A DNA stretch of 64,000 nucleotides. Source: Candidatus Hydrogenedentota bacterium. Its GTDB lineage: Bacteria; UBA8481; J006. Under the pieces are notes generated by a model. It ran no database searches, was not told the origin of the DNA, and saw nothing but the letters and a program-made list of their open reading frames with translations. The stretch lies in contig RFFU01000074.1 of assembly GCA_003697085.1 (NCBI GenBank), positions 124,001-188,000 on the forward strand, written 5' to 3'. The position numbers and the translations under genes are program-made. This document shows positions 10,001-18,291 of this stretch, in pieces. Position 1 is the stretch's first letter. Every line of letters starts with the position of its first letter.

Positions 10001-13000
10001 TATAGCCTTCGATGCAGCGACAAACAGGTTGCTGGATTCCGCCGCCCTCGGTTCACAATCAGGTGGGATCGATATTCTTCCGGACGGAACACGCGTCTAC
10101 CAAGGGGTATCATCGTGGTCCGGATGGGATGGTTGGATTTACGCACCGGTGACCTATCCGGGGGGAAATGTTTCCTTGGGGACCCCCGTTCACACGGGAA
10201 TCCCGGGTGATATTCGTGTTATCCCCAGGGGGGTGAAATATGTCTTTCGCGGCTTGGTACCGCCGCATCTTACGATTGCTTCTCCGGACAGTGGAATAGA
10301 AAATGAAACGCAGACGATTACGTTATACGGAAGCGATTTTTCTCCTACACCGACAGTATATTTCGGGGGAGTGGTCTCTTCTTCCGTTACCTATGTAAGC
10401 TCGACGGAGTTGACGGTCGTAGCCCCCGCATTAACGGCAGGTACCTATGCTATTCGCATTGTCAATCCGGATCTGGGTGAAAGTACGAAAGACAGCGCGT
10501 ACACTGTTTATCCCGCTGCGGCTTTCGTTCCGGACACGGCCTTTGGCAGTTTTTACAAGGATCCTTCCCTAAGGGATTCCGTAAGCCTCTTCGTGCCGGG
10601 TGATACGGTGTATTTTCAAGTGGGGGATACGAACCCCAATACGAATGCGGCGCGGCAGGAAACGTTGACGGTGGTGATCATCACGGCAGAAGGGGACAGC
10701 GCATCCCTCCTACTCTATGAGGATGGGGTCTCTTCGGAGACGTTTACCAGCGAAACCACACCTCTCTTTATCACGGACGATGCGGGGATCGGGGTGAACG
10801 GGACGGACACCTACCTTTACGCAGTGTCTGGGGACACATTTTTTGTTATTTACTCGGATCCCCAGGACACCTCGGATACCTTCTTCTTGGTCGCGATGGT
10901 TCTTTCAGGGGCATCGGTCGGCGTTGTTTCTCTTGACAACGGTCAATACAGCCTCGATTCAACCGTAACGGCCACGGTAATCGACACCGACCAGAACAAG
11001 AACGCGGTACTGGCGGAGACGGTGACAGTTCGGTTGGTGTCGGAGGTCGGAAACGACACGGAATGGCTTATTTTGACGGAGACAGGGAACAACACCAATG
11101 TTTTTGACAACAGTGGTGCTCCGGTTGCGCTTTCGGATACGACGGGGGCCGATTCGGGTTACGACGGAATTTTGAGGGTCGGGGGGGCGGACACGATCCA
11201 CCTTTTTTACGCGGATCAGTCCGGTAATATTGAAACTTCGGCGGTGACTGTCCCGCGGCAAACCGCTTCTTCGGTCGCATTTGCTTTATCGGAGTACCGT
11301 ATTGACTCTTCCGTCACGGTTACGGTGACGGACCCGGACGAGAATCTGAATCCGACGGTAAAGGATCAAGTCCTGGTTTTCTTAACGGAGTTATCGACAG
11401 GTGATACGGAAACGGTGACGTTGACGGAGACGATGGACACGTCGGGAGTCTTTGTCTCGGTGGCAGGTGTCTTTCTTTCTGACACCTACGGGGCGGATTC
11501 GGGCCAGGACGGCGTTCTTCTCTGTGGAGATGCCGATTCGATTCAGGTTCTGTACTGGGATCGAAATTTTTCGGCTGCGGCAGACACGGCGGTGGATACG
11601 ACGAGTGTCTTTTTCAACTCCGGAGCGGGGACCGTGACGTTCATGGCTGTTAATGAGGAACTGGCTATAGGAAGCGAATCCATCGTTATTGTTGTATATG
11701 ATAGAGATGGGAACAAAAATCCGCGCCTCCAGGACAGTGTCTATGTTGAAGTAACCGTTGACGGGACAGCACGGGACACCGAACACCTTGTTCTTTACGA
11801 AACGGGAGATACGACGGCGACGTTTTCGGATTCGGTGGTCGGCTTGGTGTCGCCGCTGAAATCCCAAGAAAACGAAACAGGGACAGCCGACAACGGAATC
11901 GTCGAGTGGTTGGTTGGAGATATTTTGCGTGTCACATATAGAGATTCCGACGGCGTCAGCCCAGCGGTTCAAGATACGGTTACAGGGGTTTCGTCGGCCT
12001 CGATCGGAAGTTTTTTTGGGATCAAGCTCGTGTACGAACTGGACTCCGCGGTCCTGATCGGTCTCTCGGATACGGATCAAAATCGGAATCTTTCCGCATC
12101 CGAGACTGTCGAAGTTGTCGTCTTCGATGAGTCGTCGAATGATACCGAGATCGTTGTCCTGACAGAACGTGGAGTAGATTCCTGGTTGTTTGATAACAGC
12201 GGATCGTTGTTGAAATTATCAGACACCTCCGGCGGCGTAGTAGAGAATGATGGAATTCTTTTGGTAGGTGTGGGTGACACGATCCATTTCCGTTACCAGG
12301 ATCAATCAGGTTTAATCGATACAACGACGACGACATTATCCCGGCAGACGCTTGCTTCGGTGTCCTTTTCGGTTTCGGAGTATCGAATTGATTCACGAGT
12401 GGTGGGAATAACCGTTTCGGATGCGGACGAGAATTTGTCCCCGCGCCGGAAAGATGTTGTAAAAGTTCTCCTGCGCAGCAATCTTTCCGGCGATACGGAA
12501 TATGTGCTTTTGGAAGAGACGACGGAGACGTCGGGTGTCTTTGTCGACACTGCCGGAGGCGTTCGTCTTTCCGACACGACGGGAAGGCTCTCTCCGTGGG
12601 ACGGCGTGATTCTGGCGGGAGCGCCGGACAGCATCACCGTTACTTACGTTGATGAAAACAATGACGCCCTCGCGGACAGTGCCGTCGATAGTGTGACGGT
12701 TCTTTTTTATCCTGGTGCTGCGTCTGTAATCATTGATTCTTCCAACGGAGTCATTCAGACAGGTGCGGAATCTCTGGTGATTTTCGTCTTCGACAGGGAT
12801 CAAAATGCCGATCCGACGGTTCGGGACACGGTATTTGTTCTGGTGACGTTGGATACGCGTTATGCGGACACGGAATATCTTATTCTTCGCGAGACAGCAG
12901 AGACCTCCGGGATTTTCTCGGATTCCATTGCAGGGATCGTTAGGGCTCTGAGCACTGAGAATAATGCTGTTGGAACAGTAAACGACGGCGTTCTGCAGAC

Positions 13001-16000
13001 GATTCTTTTTGATACGATTGTAGTAATTTACAGCGATTCCGATGGAGTCAGTAGCGCTGCTTTTGCAACGATTCGGACGGTAGAACCGATTGTGGCCTCC
13101 CCGTCGTCGATCTCTTTTGGGCTTTCCGCCTATGCTTTGGATTCGTCCCTGACGGTGATTTTGATCGACACCGACCAAAACAGAACGCCGTTTGCTGTGG
13201 AAACCTCAGCAGTGGTTCTCATGGATACCGAAACAAACGATTCGCTTGTGTTGTACCTTACGGAAGCTAATGCCAATAATTCAACTTTCGCTGGAGGTGC
13301 CGTTGATCTTTCCGATACGCTTTCCGGCAGCGGCCGTTTGTTGGTGGGAATGCTCGATCAGGTGATCGTTCAGTATGACGACGGGGACGCGCCGGGCGCG
13401 GGTACAGACTCTTCAACGGCCGTAATGACGATTCTCTTTACAGCTTCAAACGGGGCACTGAACCTTGCAGCGGATACGGTTACACCGGGAGGTACGGGTC
13501 TTTTGGTGACGGTTGAAGATCGTGACAGAAATATGGATCCTGTTTCTCCTGATACGTTAGAGGTGACGTTGAGGACGGTCATACCTGCTCCGGACACAGA
13601 AGTTCTCATCCTAACAGAGACGACGGATACATCGGGGATGTTTACCGGGACGCAATACGTGTCGGATACCACGGGGGCAGGCGTTGGAGACGGGATCTTG
13701 TTAGGACGGGTCGGGGAAACAATCTGGATTCTGTATAGTGATACGAGAGAAGGGCAAACGGATAGCGCCGAGGCAACGGTTCTTATAGAACCTGTCGAGG
13801 AAAGTTCACGGACAGCATTTGATACGGCGGTTTATCTTCAAGATTCGTTCGCCACGGTATTCGTTACCGATGCGGACCAAGACATAGATCCATTTTCTCC
13901 TGACACCGTATTGATTACCTTGAGCAACGGAGTTTTAGGCGCGGAAACGGAAATAGTTGTTTTGACGGAGACAACGGATTCAAGCGGGATCTTTTCGGGA
14001 ACGGCGGTTATTTCGTCGAATGTTCTCGATTCCGTTGCCGGAAACGGAAGGCTTTTTGCGGGAGTCGGGGATTCGATTGTGGCGTTTTATACTGATCCGA
14101 CGCGACAGAGTGATACATCGGTGGATACGGCCCTTGTGTTAGCCGTTCCAAGTGTTTCAACGGTGATTCTGGACGATTTGGGGTATGCTTGGGATTCCGC
14201 AGTGACCGTAACAGTGGTGGATACGGATCAGAATCGGAATCGTAATCTTCAAGAAACAGTGACCGTAATCGTATCCGACACAGAAACGAATGATAGTGTT
14301 GTTATTGTGTTGACCGAGTCGGGAGTTAACAGTTCGCTTTTCACGTCGTCGGCTTTGCGGCTTTCGGACACGGCGGGGGGGGAGAGCACGCTTTTGGCCG
14401 GGGCGGGAGATTTATTTAGTGTTGAGTATGAAGACAGGGATTTCCCCGGGATCGGAAATGATACTTCTTTTGGAATAGCCACGGTGCTTTTTATCCCGTC
14501 GTCCGGCACTTTGTCGCTTGCTTCAGACACTGTATCTCCGGGGGCGACCGTTGTGGTGACCGTTGCGGATGCTGATGAAAACATGGATCCTTTGGTCCGC
14601 GATACTCTTGAGGTCATTCTCGTAACCACTGTTCCGGGGGATGATACGGAAATCTTAGAATTGACTGAGACGACGGAGACCTCCGGGATCTTTGCCAACG
14701 GAAACGGCCAGTGGGTGTCGGATACGACGGGAGCAGGGGTTGGGGACGGTATTCTCCTCGGGCGTATCGGATCGCAAATCCGGGTCGTGTATTCGGATAC
14801 GAGGAACGGCCAGAATGATCGTTCGGAAACAACGGTAACGATTGAAGTAGTGCGAAGTTCGGCGGTCCTGACGTTCGATTTGAGTAAATATACCCCGGAT
14901 ACTCCCGTTCGGATCACTGTGACCGATTTCGATCAGAATTTGAATTCTTTTGCAACGGAAACGGTATTTGTGATTCTTGAAAATTTGAACGTGGCGTCGG
15001 AAACGGAAATTTATGAATTGAGAGAAACAACGGAATCGAGCGGAATCTTCCTTGGGACCGCCTCCCTTTCCGATACACCAACGGATTCGGGAGTTTATGG
15101 GGACGGCGTTTTGTATGCGGAACCGGGTCATTTGATTCGAGCGATGTATCAGGATTCCGTCGCGGCGAGCGATACGGCAGCGGAAACGGCCGCAGTGGTG
15201 TCACGGGTTCCCCCTACGGCCAGCACGATCCAGCTTGATAGTACCGACTATCGATTGACAGAGCGTTTTACGATAACGGTTACGGATCCGGATGAGAATC
15301 AAAAAGGATGGGTTGTGGATCAGGTGACGGTGAGGGTGGTATCAAATGGACCTTTGGCGGATACGGAGACGTTTACTTTGACGGAACAGAGCCCCAATGC
15401 CGGGATATTTGTTTCGAATCCGATAGACCTTTCTGATACCAATACGACTGAGGGGGATGGTATCCTTGGAATAACGGTCGGGGCAACACTGACGGCGTCC
15501 TATGTTGATAAGGATGACGCGACGGATTCGGCCAGTGTTCAGGCCACAGCTGTAGCGGTGTTGACACATTCCATTTCAGAATTTGTGGATCAGGGGGGAG
15601 TCGCGAGATCATCCTTCATAATGGGAACGGACACGATTCAAATCCGGGTTGTCGATGCCAACCAGAATAAAAACTCCTTGGCGATCGAGACGATCAATCT
15701 CGGACCTGTTTTTACTTCCGCCTCCGGTGATGCAAATTCCGTGACGCTCACCGAAAGTGATTCCGCCAGTGGAATATTCTTATCGCAGGAATTTTCGATG
15801 GATACGGGGGCCAATGCTGATAACGCCGTTGTGAGTGTCGACACCTCTTTGGAGCAGATCACATTTGTGTATACGGATCCTGATGATCCGGCCGATACTT
15901 CCATGATTTCGGCGCAGGTGGTGTTCGCTATCCCGCCGATAGCCGCTTTGAAGTTTGAAGCCGTTCCGGGAAATGGAGGGACCACGGTGATCAACATCTA

Positions 16001-17018
16001 TCCTTTGACTTCGGCTGGTGATACTTCTGTGAGTTATGATGGAGCGCAGGTGCTGGCGACGCAGAAAAATTTTGGGACGGCAACAGGAGGCCTGCTGGAT
16101 ACGGGAGGTTTCATCTCAAATGGGAAGGTTGCAGTAGGGTATGACAAGATTGAAAATGCGCGCCTCTATCTCGCGATCACGATACAAGGAACGCTTTTTA
16201 ATGGCGTCGTGAATCTTTCGGATCGACCGAATGGAAAGGTTGATTTTGTATCTCAAATGGAAACGGGGGGCGTATTCTTGGTTTTGAACGTGGACTCGCG
16301 CATTACAAGCGGGGTCGATTCCTTTTCCATCGTTGGAAATTCCGGGTTCAATGACTCGCAGTTAATATATATTCAAACGGGAGATACGCTTTTGGAGCAG
16401 ATCCCGGGCCGGGTCTTACTGCGAAAGGTATCGGGTGGGGAAGTCCTTCCGGAATTTTCCGTATTGGCGATAAGAGATTCTGGAATTCAGATTCATGAAT
16501 TCTCAGATACCCCCTTGGTTGTTCGCATCTACTATCCGGATGCCGACAACGACGGATACGTCGATACCACGGCAGGAAAGGTTTTGGAAAAGAGTCTGCT
16601 GATGTACTCTATGGAGGAATCGGAGACGGGGGCTCGGCGTTGGACGCGCGTTGAAGGAGCGCGAGTGAATGCAGAGGAAAATTTCGTCGAGGCGACAGTA
16701 TATCATTTGACACTCTTTACTCTTGTAGGAGGAACGGCGACGAAGTCGCTGTCTTCATTCATCGTATATCCGAATCCGTTTCGTCCGAAATTGGGGCACA
16801 AGAGTGTTATCTTCGATAATCTTCCTTCGGGGGCGACGGTGCAGATTTATACGATTTCCGGTGATTTGGTCGACGAAAAGGTGGTCCCTGCGGGGAGTAA
16901 TCGTTTGCAATGGGACGGACGCAACGCCTTCGGCCGACTCGTTGTTAGTGGGGTTTATATCTATCGGATCTCCACAACGAGTGAGAGTAAAGTAGGAAAG
17001 TTATTCGTGATTCGGTGA
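7062..17018 (+). CDS. Giant exported repeat protein with TIG domains, YVTN-type propellers and a T9SS/FlgD-like C-terminal domain
   Basis: About 3,318 residues in one uninterrupted frame. ATG 7062 gives a classical signal peptide (basic start, hydrophobic core, PPARAA cleavage region); ATG 7038 is an alternative and neither has a good Shine-Dalgarno. Domain order by coordinates: IPT/TIG fold (7180-7440), YVTN-like beta-propeller (7440-8410, blades such as YIAGGNDTLAVVNLDDG), three TIG folds (8430-9270), second propeller (9270-10270), one TIG (10270-10520), about fifteen repeats of 110-125 residues (10523-15950), a C-terminal region with DNDGYVD, and a final FlgD/T9SS-like sorting domain starting YPNPFRP and ending GKLFVIR. 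It is very rich in Asp and Thr. Likely a surface adhesin or scaffold. Its stop overlaps the start of a PorV-like gene, which supports secretion by a T9SS-like route. Confidence 0.85.
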   Translation: MVKKRKRATPAFISTWCWPCALVSFLLGNLIFGVAPPARAAIEVFNITPTIVKAGSGAPIIISGQNFSSTTPVKIGDKPVSPVVYLNSHTLKVSVPTSLDSGVYSITVGSGADSATLVNPRLHVLSFAAEVAYIAGGNDTLAVVNLDDGSIITTVSMPGILGGSNQLPVGMAAAPDGNKIFIASFDGAFPRKIYVFSTVSNTIVDEISVSDPVRIRMFPGGETLAVISNDPPNNVHFFRLSDTTEVYSGGSVSWNGTDLAMHPSGKYFYAIYSSGSYISVIDARDGTTVDSISVTYSGVGPHFLTISPTGDSLYVSFSEQNAFAAVGLTDTGMIRGDTAVIPKATGVMNNAVMVMNLDGTKLFYGGNRVASYGVTNLKTGVASTITGTWNNTNGSARSSDGQYIWATNYSTETLNKIRISDDVEESTIDITSAGGIGGMGILTLPRVIPMNDSMIPYIQSVSLYVPVGGEVTINGFFDSASHYGFTSTDTVWIGGIPVETMTVLGQTLIKATLPSSIPADTVVDVLVKNVVSGMTSDSLGFQPQDTVTVTGPAPTITAIVPDSGYSGAVTPVTITGTNFDPVLTKAYIEGTELANVTYVSPTQLTAEIPNGQSPGVHNISVANYPVNEQWDTLWNAFTVNQTQMEISGALPRNPVLKGDSFWMWIYGSGFDTSMVPTVTLGGVALSRVKVPNTKVITAFYDGVTPLATGWNNVTVSYGAFPDSQAQLVNAVEVFDSGAQYIYLLPYLDASSDSLYVVDVAKNEVVDTIEVGNVGFDGALDISPDGEYLLVTASDGKTLKVVRLSDNTIVSTKTFSQVVTCGVFSQDGSAVYVGYAPVSASAAINKYSFPGFSLLKSYPTSGSVLDFVAISPLEDYAAYGRKWDPTMKLMDLSTGAETILAGTYVNGSDRDIYFSPDGSKLYVTSVNGGATTDSLVVVDVATNTVLYDTLLPVLTGGQNGAYSLVFHPSGDTYFVSSFGGFIAFDAATNRLLDSAALGSQSGGIDILPDGTRVYQGVSSWSGWDGWIYAPVTYPGGNVSLGTPVHTGIPGDIRVIPRGVKYVFRGLVPPHLTIASPDSGIENETQTITLYGSDFSPTPTVYFGGVVSSSVTYVSSTELTVVAPALTAGTYAIRIVNPDLGESTKDSAYTVYPAAAFVPDTAFGSFYKDPSLRDSVSLFVPGDTVYFQVGDTNPNTNAARQETLTVVIITAEGDSASLLLYEDGVSSETFTSETTPLFITDDAGIGVNGTDTYLYAVSGDTFFVIYSDPQDTSDTFFLVAMVLSGASVGVVSLDNGQYSLDSTVTATVIDTDQNKNAVLAETVTVRLVSEVGNDTEWLILTETGNNTNVFDNSGAPVALSDTTGADSGYDGILRVGGADTIHLFYADQSGNIETSAVTVPRQTASSVAFALSEYRIDSSVTVTVTDPDENLNPTVKDQVLVFLTELSTGDTETVTLTETMDTSGVFVSVAGVFLSDTYGADSGQDGVLLCGDADSIQVLYWDRNFSAAADTAVDTTSVFFNSGAGTVTFMAVNEELAIGSESIVIVVYDRDGNKNPRLQDSVYVEVTVDGTARDTEHLVLYETGDTTATFSDSVVGLVSPLKSQENETGTADNGIVEWLVGDILRVTYRDSDGVSPAVQDTVTGVSSASIGSFFGIKLVYELDSAVLIGLSDTDQNRNLSASETVEVVVFDESSNDTEIVVLTERGVDSWLFDNSGSLLKLSDTSGGVVENDGILLVGVGDTIHFRYQDQSGLIDTTTTTLSRQTLASVSFSVSEYRIDSRVVGITVSDADENLSPRRKDVVKVLLRSNLSGDTEYVLLEETTETSGVFVDTAGGVRLSDTTGRLSPWDGVILAGAPDSITVTYVDENNDALADSAVDSVTVLFYPGAASVIIDSSNGVIQTGAESLVIFVFDRDQNADPTVRDTVFVLVTLDTRYADTEYLILRETAETSGIFSDSIAGIVRALSTENNAVGTVNDGVLQTILFDTIVVIYSDSDGVSSAAFATIRTVEPIVASPSSISFGLSAYALDSSLTVILIDTDQNRTPFAVETSAVVLMDTETNDSLVLYLTEANANNSTFAGGAVDLSDTLSGSGRLLVGMLDQVIVQYDDGDAPGAGTDSSTAVMTILFTASNGALNLAADTVTPGGTGLLVTVEDRDRNMDPVSPDTLEVTLRTVIPAPDTEVLILTETTDTSGMFTGTQYVSDTTGAGVGDGILLGRVGETIWILYSDTREGQTDSAEATVLIEPVEESSRTAFDTAVYLQDSFATVFVTDADQDIDPFSPDTVLITLSNGVLGAETEIVVLTETTDSSGIFSGTAVISSNVLDSVAGNGRLFAGVGDSIVAFYTDPTRQSDTSVDTALVLAVPSVSTVILDDLGYAWDSAVTVTVVDTDQNRNRNLQETVTVIVSDTETNDSVVIVLTESGVNSSLFTSSALRLSDTAGGESTLLAGAGDLFSVEYEDRDFPGIGNDTSFGIATVLFIPSSGTLSLASDTVSPGATVVVTVADADENMDPLVRDTLEVILVTTVPGDDTEILELTETTETSGIFANGNGQWVSDTTGAGVGDGILLGRIGSQIRVVYSDTRNGQNDRSETTVTIEVVRSSAVLTFDLSKYTPDTPVRITVTDFDQNLNSFATETVFVILENLNVASETEIYELRETTESSGIFLGTASLSDTPTDSGVYGDGVLYAEPGHLIRAMYQDSVAASDTAAETAAVVSRVPPTASTIQLDSTDYRLTERFTITVTDPDENQKGWVVDQVTVRVVSNGPLADTETFTLTEQSPNAGIFVSNPIDLSDTNTTEGDGILGITVGATLTASYVDKDDATDSASVQATAVAVLTHSISEFVDQGGVARSSFIMGTDTIQIRVVDANQNKNSLAIETINLGPVFTSASGDANSVTLTESDSASGIFLSQEFSMDTGANADNAVVSVDTSLEQITFVYTDPDDPADTSMISAQVVFAIPPIAALKFEAVPGNGGTTVINIYPLTSAGDTSVSYDGAQVLATQKNFGTATGGLLDTGGFISNGKVAVGYDKIENARLYLAITIQGTLFNGVVNLSDRPNGKVDFVSQMETGGVFLVLNVDSRITSGVDSFSIVGNSGFNDSQLIYIQTGDTLLEQIPGRVLLRKVSGGEVLPEFSVLAIRDSGIQIHEFSDTPLVVRIYYPDADNDGYVDTTAGKVLEKSLLMYSMEESETGARRWTRVEGARVNAEENFVEATVYHLTLFTLVGGTATKSLSSFIVYPNPFRPKLGHKSVIFDNLPSGATVQIYTISGDLVDEKVVPAGSNRLQWDGRNAFGRLVVSGVYIYRISTTSESKVGKLFVIR
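10935..13118 (+). repeat. Duplicated three-domain block (units 2-4 and 5-7)
   Basis: Units 2-4 (10935-12020) and 5-7 (12021-13118) correspond in order. ADTIHLFYADQSG, PRQTASSVAF and SEYRIDSSV in the first block match GDTIHFRYQDQSG, SRQTLASVSF and SEYRIDSRV in the second. The third unit of each has the distinctive VYDRDGNKNP or VFDRDQNADP and SDSDGVS. A whole triplet was duplicated. Confidence 0.65.
13119..15236 (+). repeat. Second duplicated three-domain block (units 8-10 and 11-13)
   Basis: Units 8-10 (13119-14171) and 11-13 (14172-15236) correspond in order. VSDTTGAGVGDGILLGR occurs in units 9 and 12, with YSDTREGQ and YSDTRNGQ after it. DAPGAGTDSS and DFPGIGNDTS occur in units 8 and 11. 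Like the first block, this indicates duplication of a triplet. Confidence 0.65.
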
Positions 17019-18187
17019 TGGAGAACATGGCAACAAGAAACAAACGGATGCTGCTTTCGGCGTTATTATTCCTTTTGATGTTAATATCAGCGACGGGAGG
17101 AGCCGGCCCGGCGAAGGCCTTGACCCCCGATCCTCTGGCAGGGACATCCGGGGTTCAGTTTTTGAATTTCGGGCGCGGCCCGCAGATTATCGCGCTGGGA
17201 GAGAGCTACAATGCGCGTGTATTAGGAGCGGCCGGAATATTTGGGAATCCCGCGTCGATTAGTTTTGCTCAAGACGCTGAAATGATGTTCAGTTTTAACC
17301 GAATGATAGCGGACATAAATCACAGTCTCTTTTCTTATGTCTCGCCGAATATGATCCATGATCGCTATTCTTTCGCCCTGGGCGCAATTTATACATCGTT
17401 CGGTCGTATTACTGCTCGGGATGCAACAGGGTTCGAACTGGGAAGGAAGCAAGCGTATTCGGCAGCGGTGTTGGCGACAATCTCCGCGAAGTATAATGAA
17501 CATTTTTCGGCGGCCGTTACGTTCAAGGGGATTGGAGAGAGGATCGCGGATGTATACGGGACGGGAATCGCTTTTGACGGAGGCATATATTTCCGGAACG
17601 TGTTGATTCCGAATCTCGATTTCGGTGCATCGGTGCAAAACATCGGACCTGGTTTGACATTCGACAAAGAAAGCACGCCGTTAACACTGATTTACGGCGG
17701 GGGCTTTTCCTACCGGCCGCCGCGGATCCCGTTGCGCATTTCTCTGGATTTTCAAAAACCTCGCGATGAGAAAACCTCCGCCATGCTGGGGGCGGAGTGG
17801 GACGTGAGGAATCTTCTTTACCTTCGTGGTGGGTGGCGGGAGCGTAGTGGCGCGCGAAGCCATTTTTCGGCCGGAATGGGAATCAGGGTCAATAACGTGG
17901 TTCTGGATTATTCGTATGTCAGGTCGGAGTTTTTAGGCAATACACACAGCATTGCGCTCCGGTATGAGTTTTGGCCGAAGAAGCATTCAGGGGAATCCAA
18001 AAGATACCGTACGGTGGAAAAGGCGGGAAAATATGTGACCGTTGAAGAATCGCCTGGTTCGAGAAGTAATAACTCCGAAAAAACGGAAAAGTCGGTTTCG
18101 AAAAAGGAATCGACCGGAAATGAAAAAACGTCGGCACCGACGCCGCAAAAAACTCCCAGCGAGGGCGAGGATCTATTGGAATTCTGA
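17018..18187 (+). CDS. PorV/PorQ-like (UPF0164-type) outer-membrane beta-barrel protein
   Basis: About 389 residues with a signal peptide (LLSALLFLLMLISATGGAG) followed by the family start, where GESYNARVLGAAGIFGNPAS resembles PorV/PorQ proteins that carry or receive T9SS cargo at the outer membrane. Alternating strands continue to residue ~330 (FALGAIYTSFGRITARD, LDFGASVQNIGPGLTF). The C-terminal ~60 residues are a hydrophilic Lys/Ser/Glu-rich tail unusual for the family. The ATG at 17018 overlaps the TGA of the giant gene (TGATG), so translation is coupled; ATG 17027 is an alternative. The pairing suggests a dedicated carrier for the giant protein. No other T9SS core gene is in the window, so the assignment to T9SS is by family resemblance. 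Confidence 0.75.
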   Translation: MENMATRNKRMLLSALLFLLMLISATGGAGPAKALTPDPLAGTSGVQFLNFGRGPQIIALGESYNARVLGAAGIFGNPASISFAQDAEMMFSFNRMIADINHSLFSYVSPNMIHDRYSFALGAIYTSFGRITARDATGFELGRKQAYSAAVLATISAKYNEHFSAAVTFKGIGERIADVYGTGIAFDGGIYFRNVLIPNLDFGASVQNIGPGLTFDKESTPLTLIYGGGFSYRPPRIPLRISLDFQKPRDEKTSAMLGAEWDVRNLLYLRGGWRERSGARSHFSAGMGIRVNNVVLDYSYVRSEFLGNTHSIALRYEFWPKKHSGESKRYRTVEKAGKYVTVEESPGSRSNNSEKTEKSVSKKESTGNEKTSAPTPQKTPSEGEDLLEF

Positions 18188-18191
18188 AAAG

Positions 18192-18220
18192 CGGCTGATT
18201 AAAACATTTGAAATCAGCCG
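18192..18220. promoter_or_regulatory. Perfect 9-bp inverted repeat after the PorV-like gene
   Basis: CGGCTGATT (18192-18200) and AATCAGCCG (18212-18220) form a perfect stem with an 11-base loop, five bases after the PorV-like stop. There is no T-run on either side, so it is not a standard intrinsic terminator. An mRNA-stabilising hairpin, a U-tract-less terminator or an operator are possible. Confidence 0.45.
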
Positions 18221-18291
18221 ATCAATCGAAAAAATACCGGTATCCTTTTTGGGAAAAGAGAAGAAATCATTCATCAAAGGGAGATTAAAGA

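Larger units (their letters stand above)
10523..15950 (+). repeat. About fifteen tandem beta-sandwich-like protein repeats
   Basis: Each repeat of about 110-125 residues follows one pattern: D-x-D-Q/E-N near the start, then D/E-T-E, L-x-E-T-x-x-T/S-S-G-I/V-F, L-S-D-T, G-D-G-x-L, G-D-x-I and Y-x-D. Acidic side chains recur at fixed places, which suggests calcium-stabilised beta-sandwich domains like those in other large bacterial surface proteins. The repeats are diverged at DNA level, so they are old and stable rather than a recent expansion. Confidence 0.8.

Noticed and set aside
10523-15950. Periodic DNA considered as a CRISPR or satellite array
   Set aside because: The period is about 350 bases, sequence is diverged, and one continuous protein frame crosses it.
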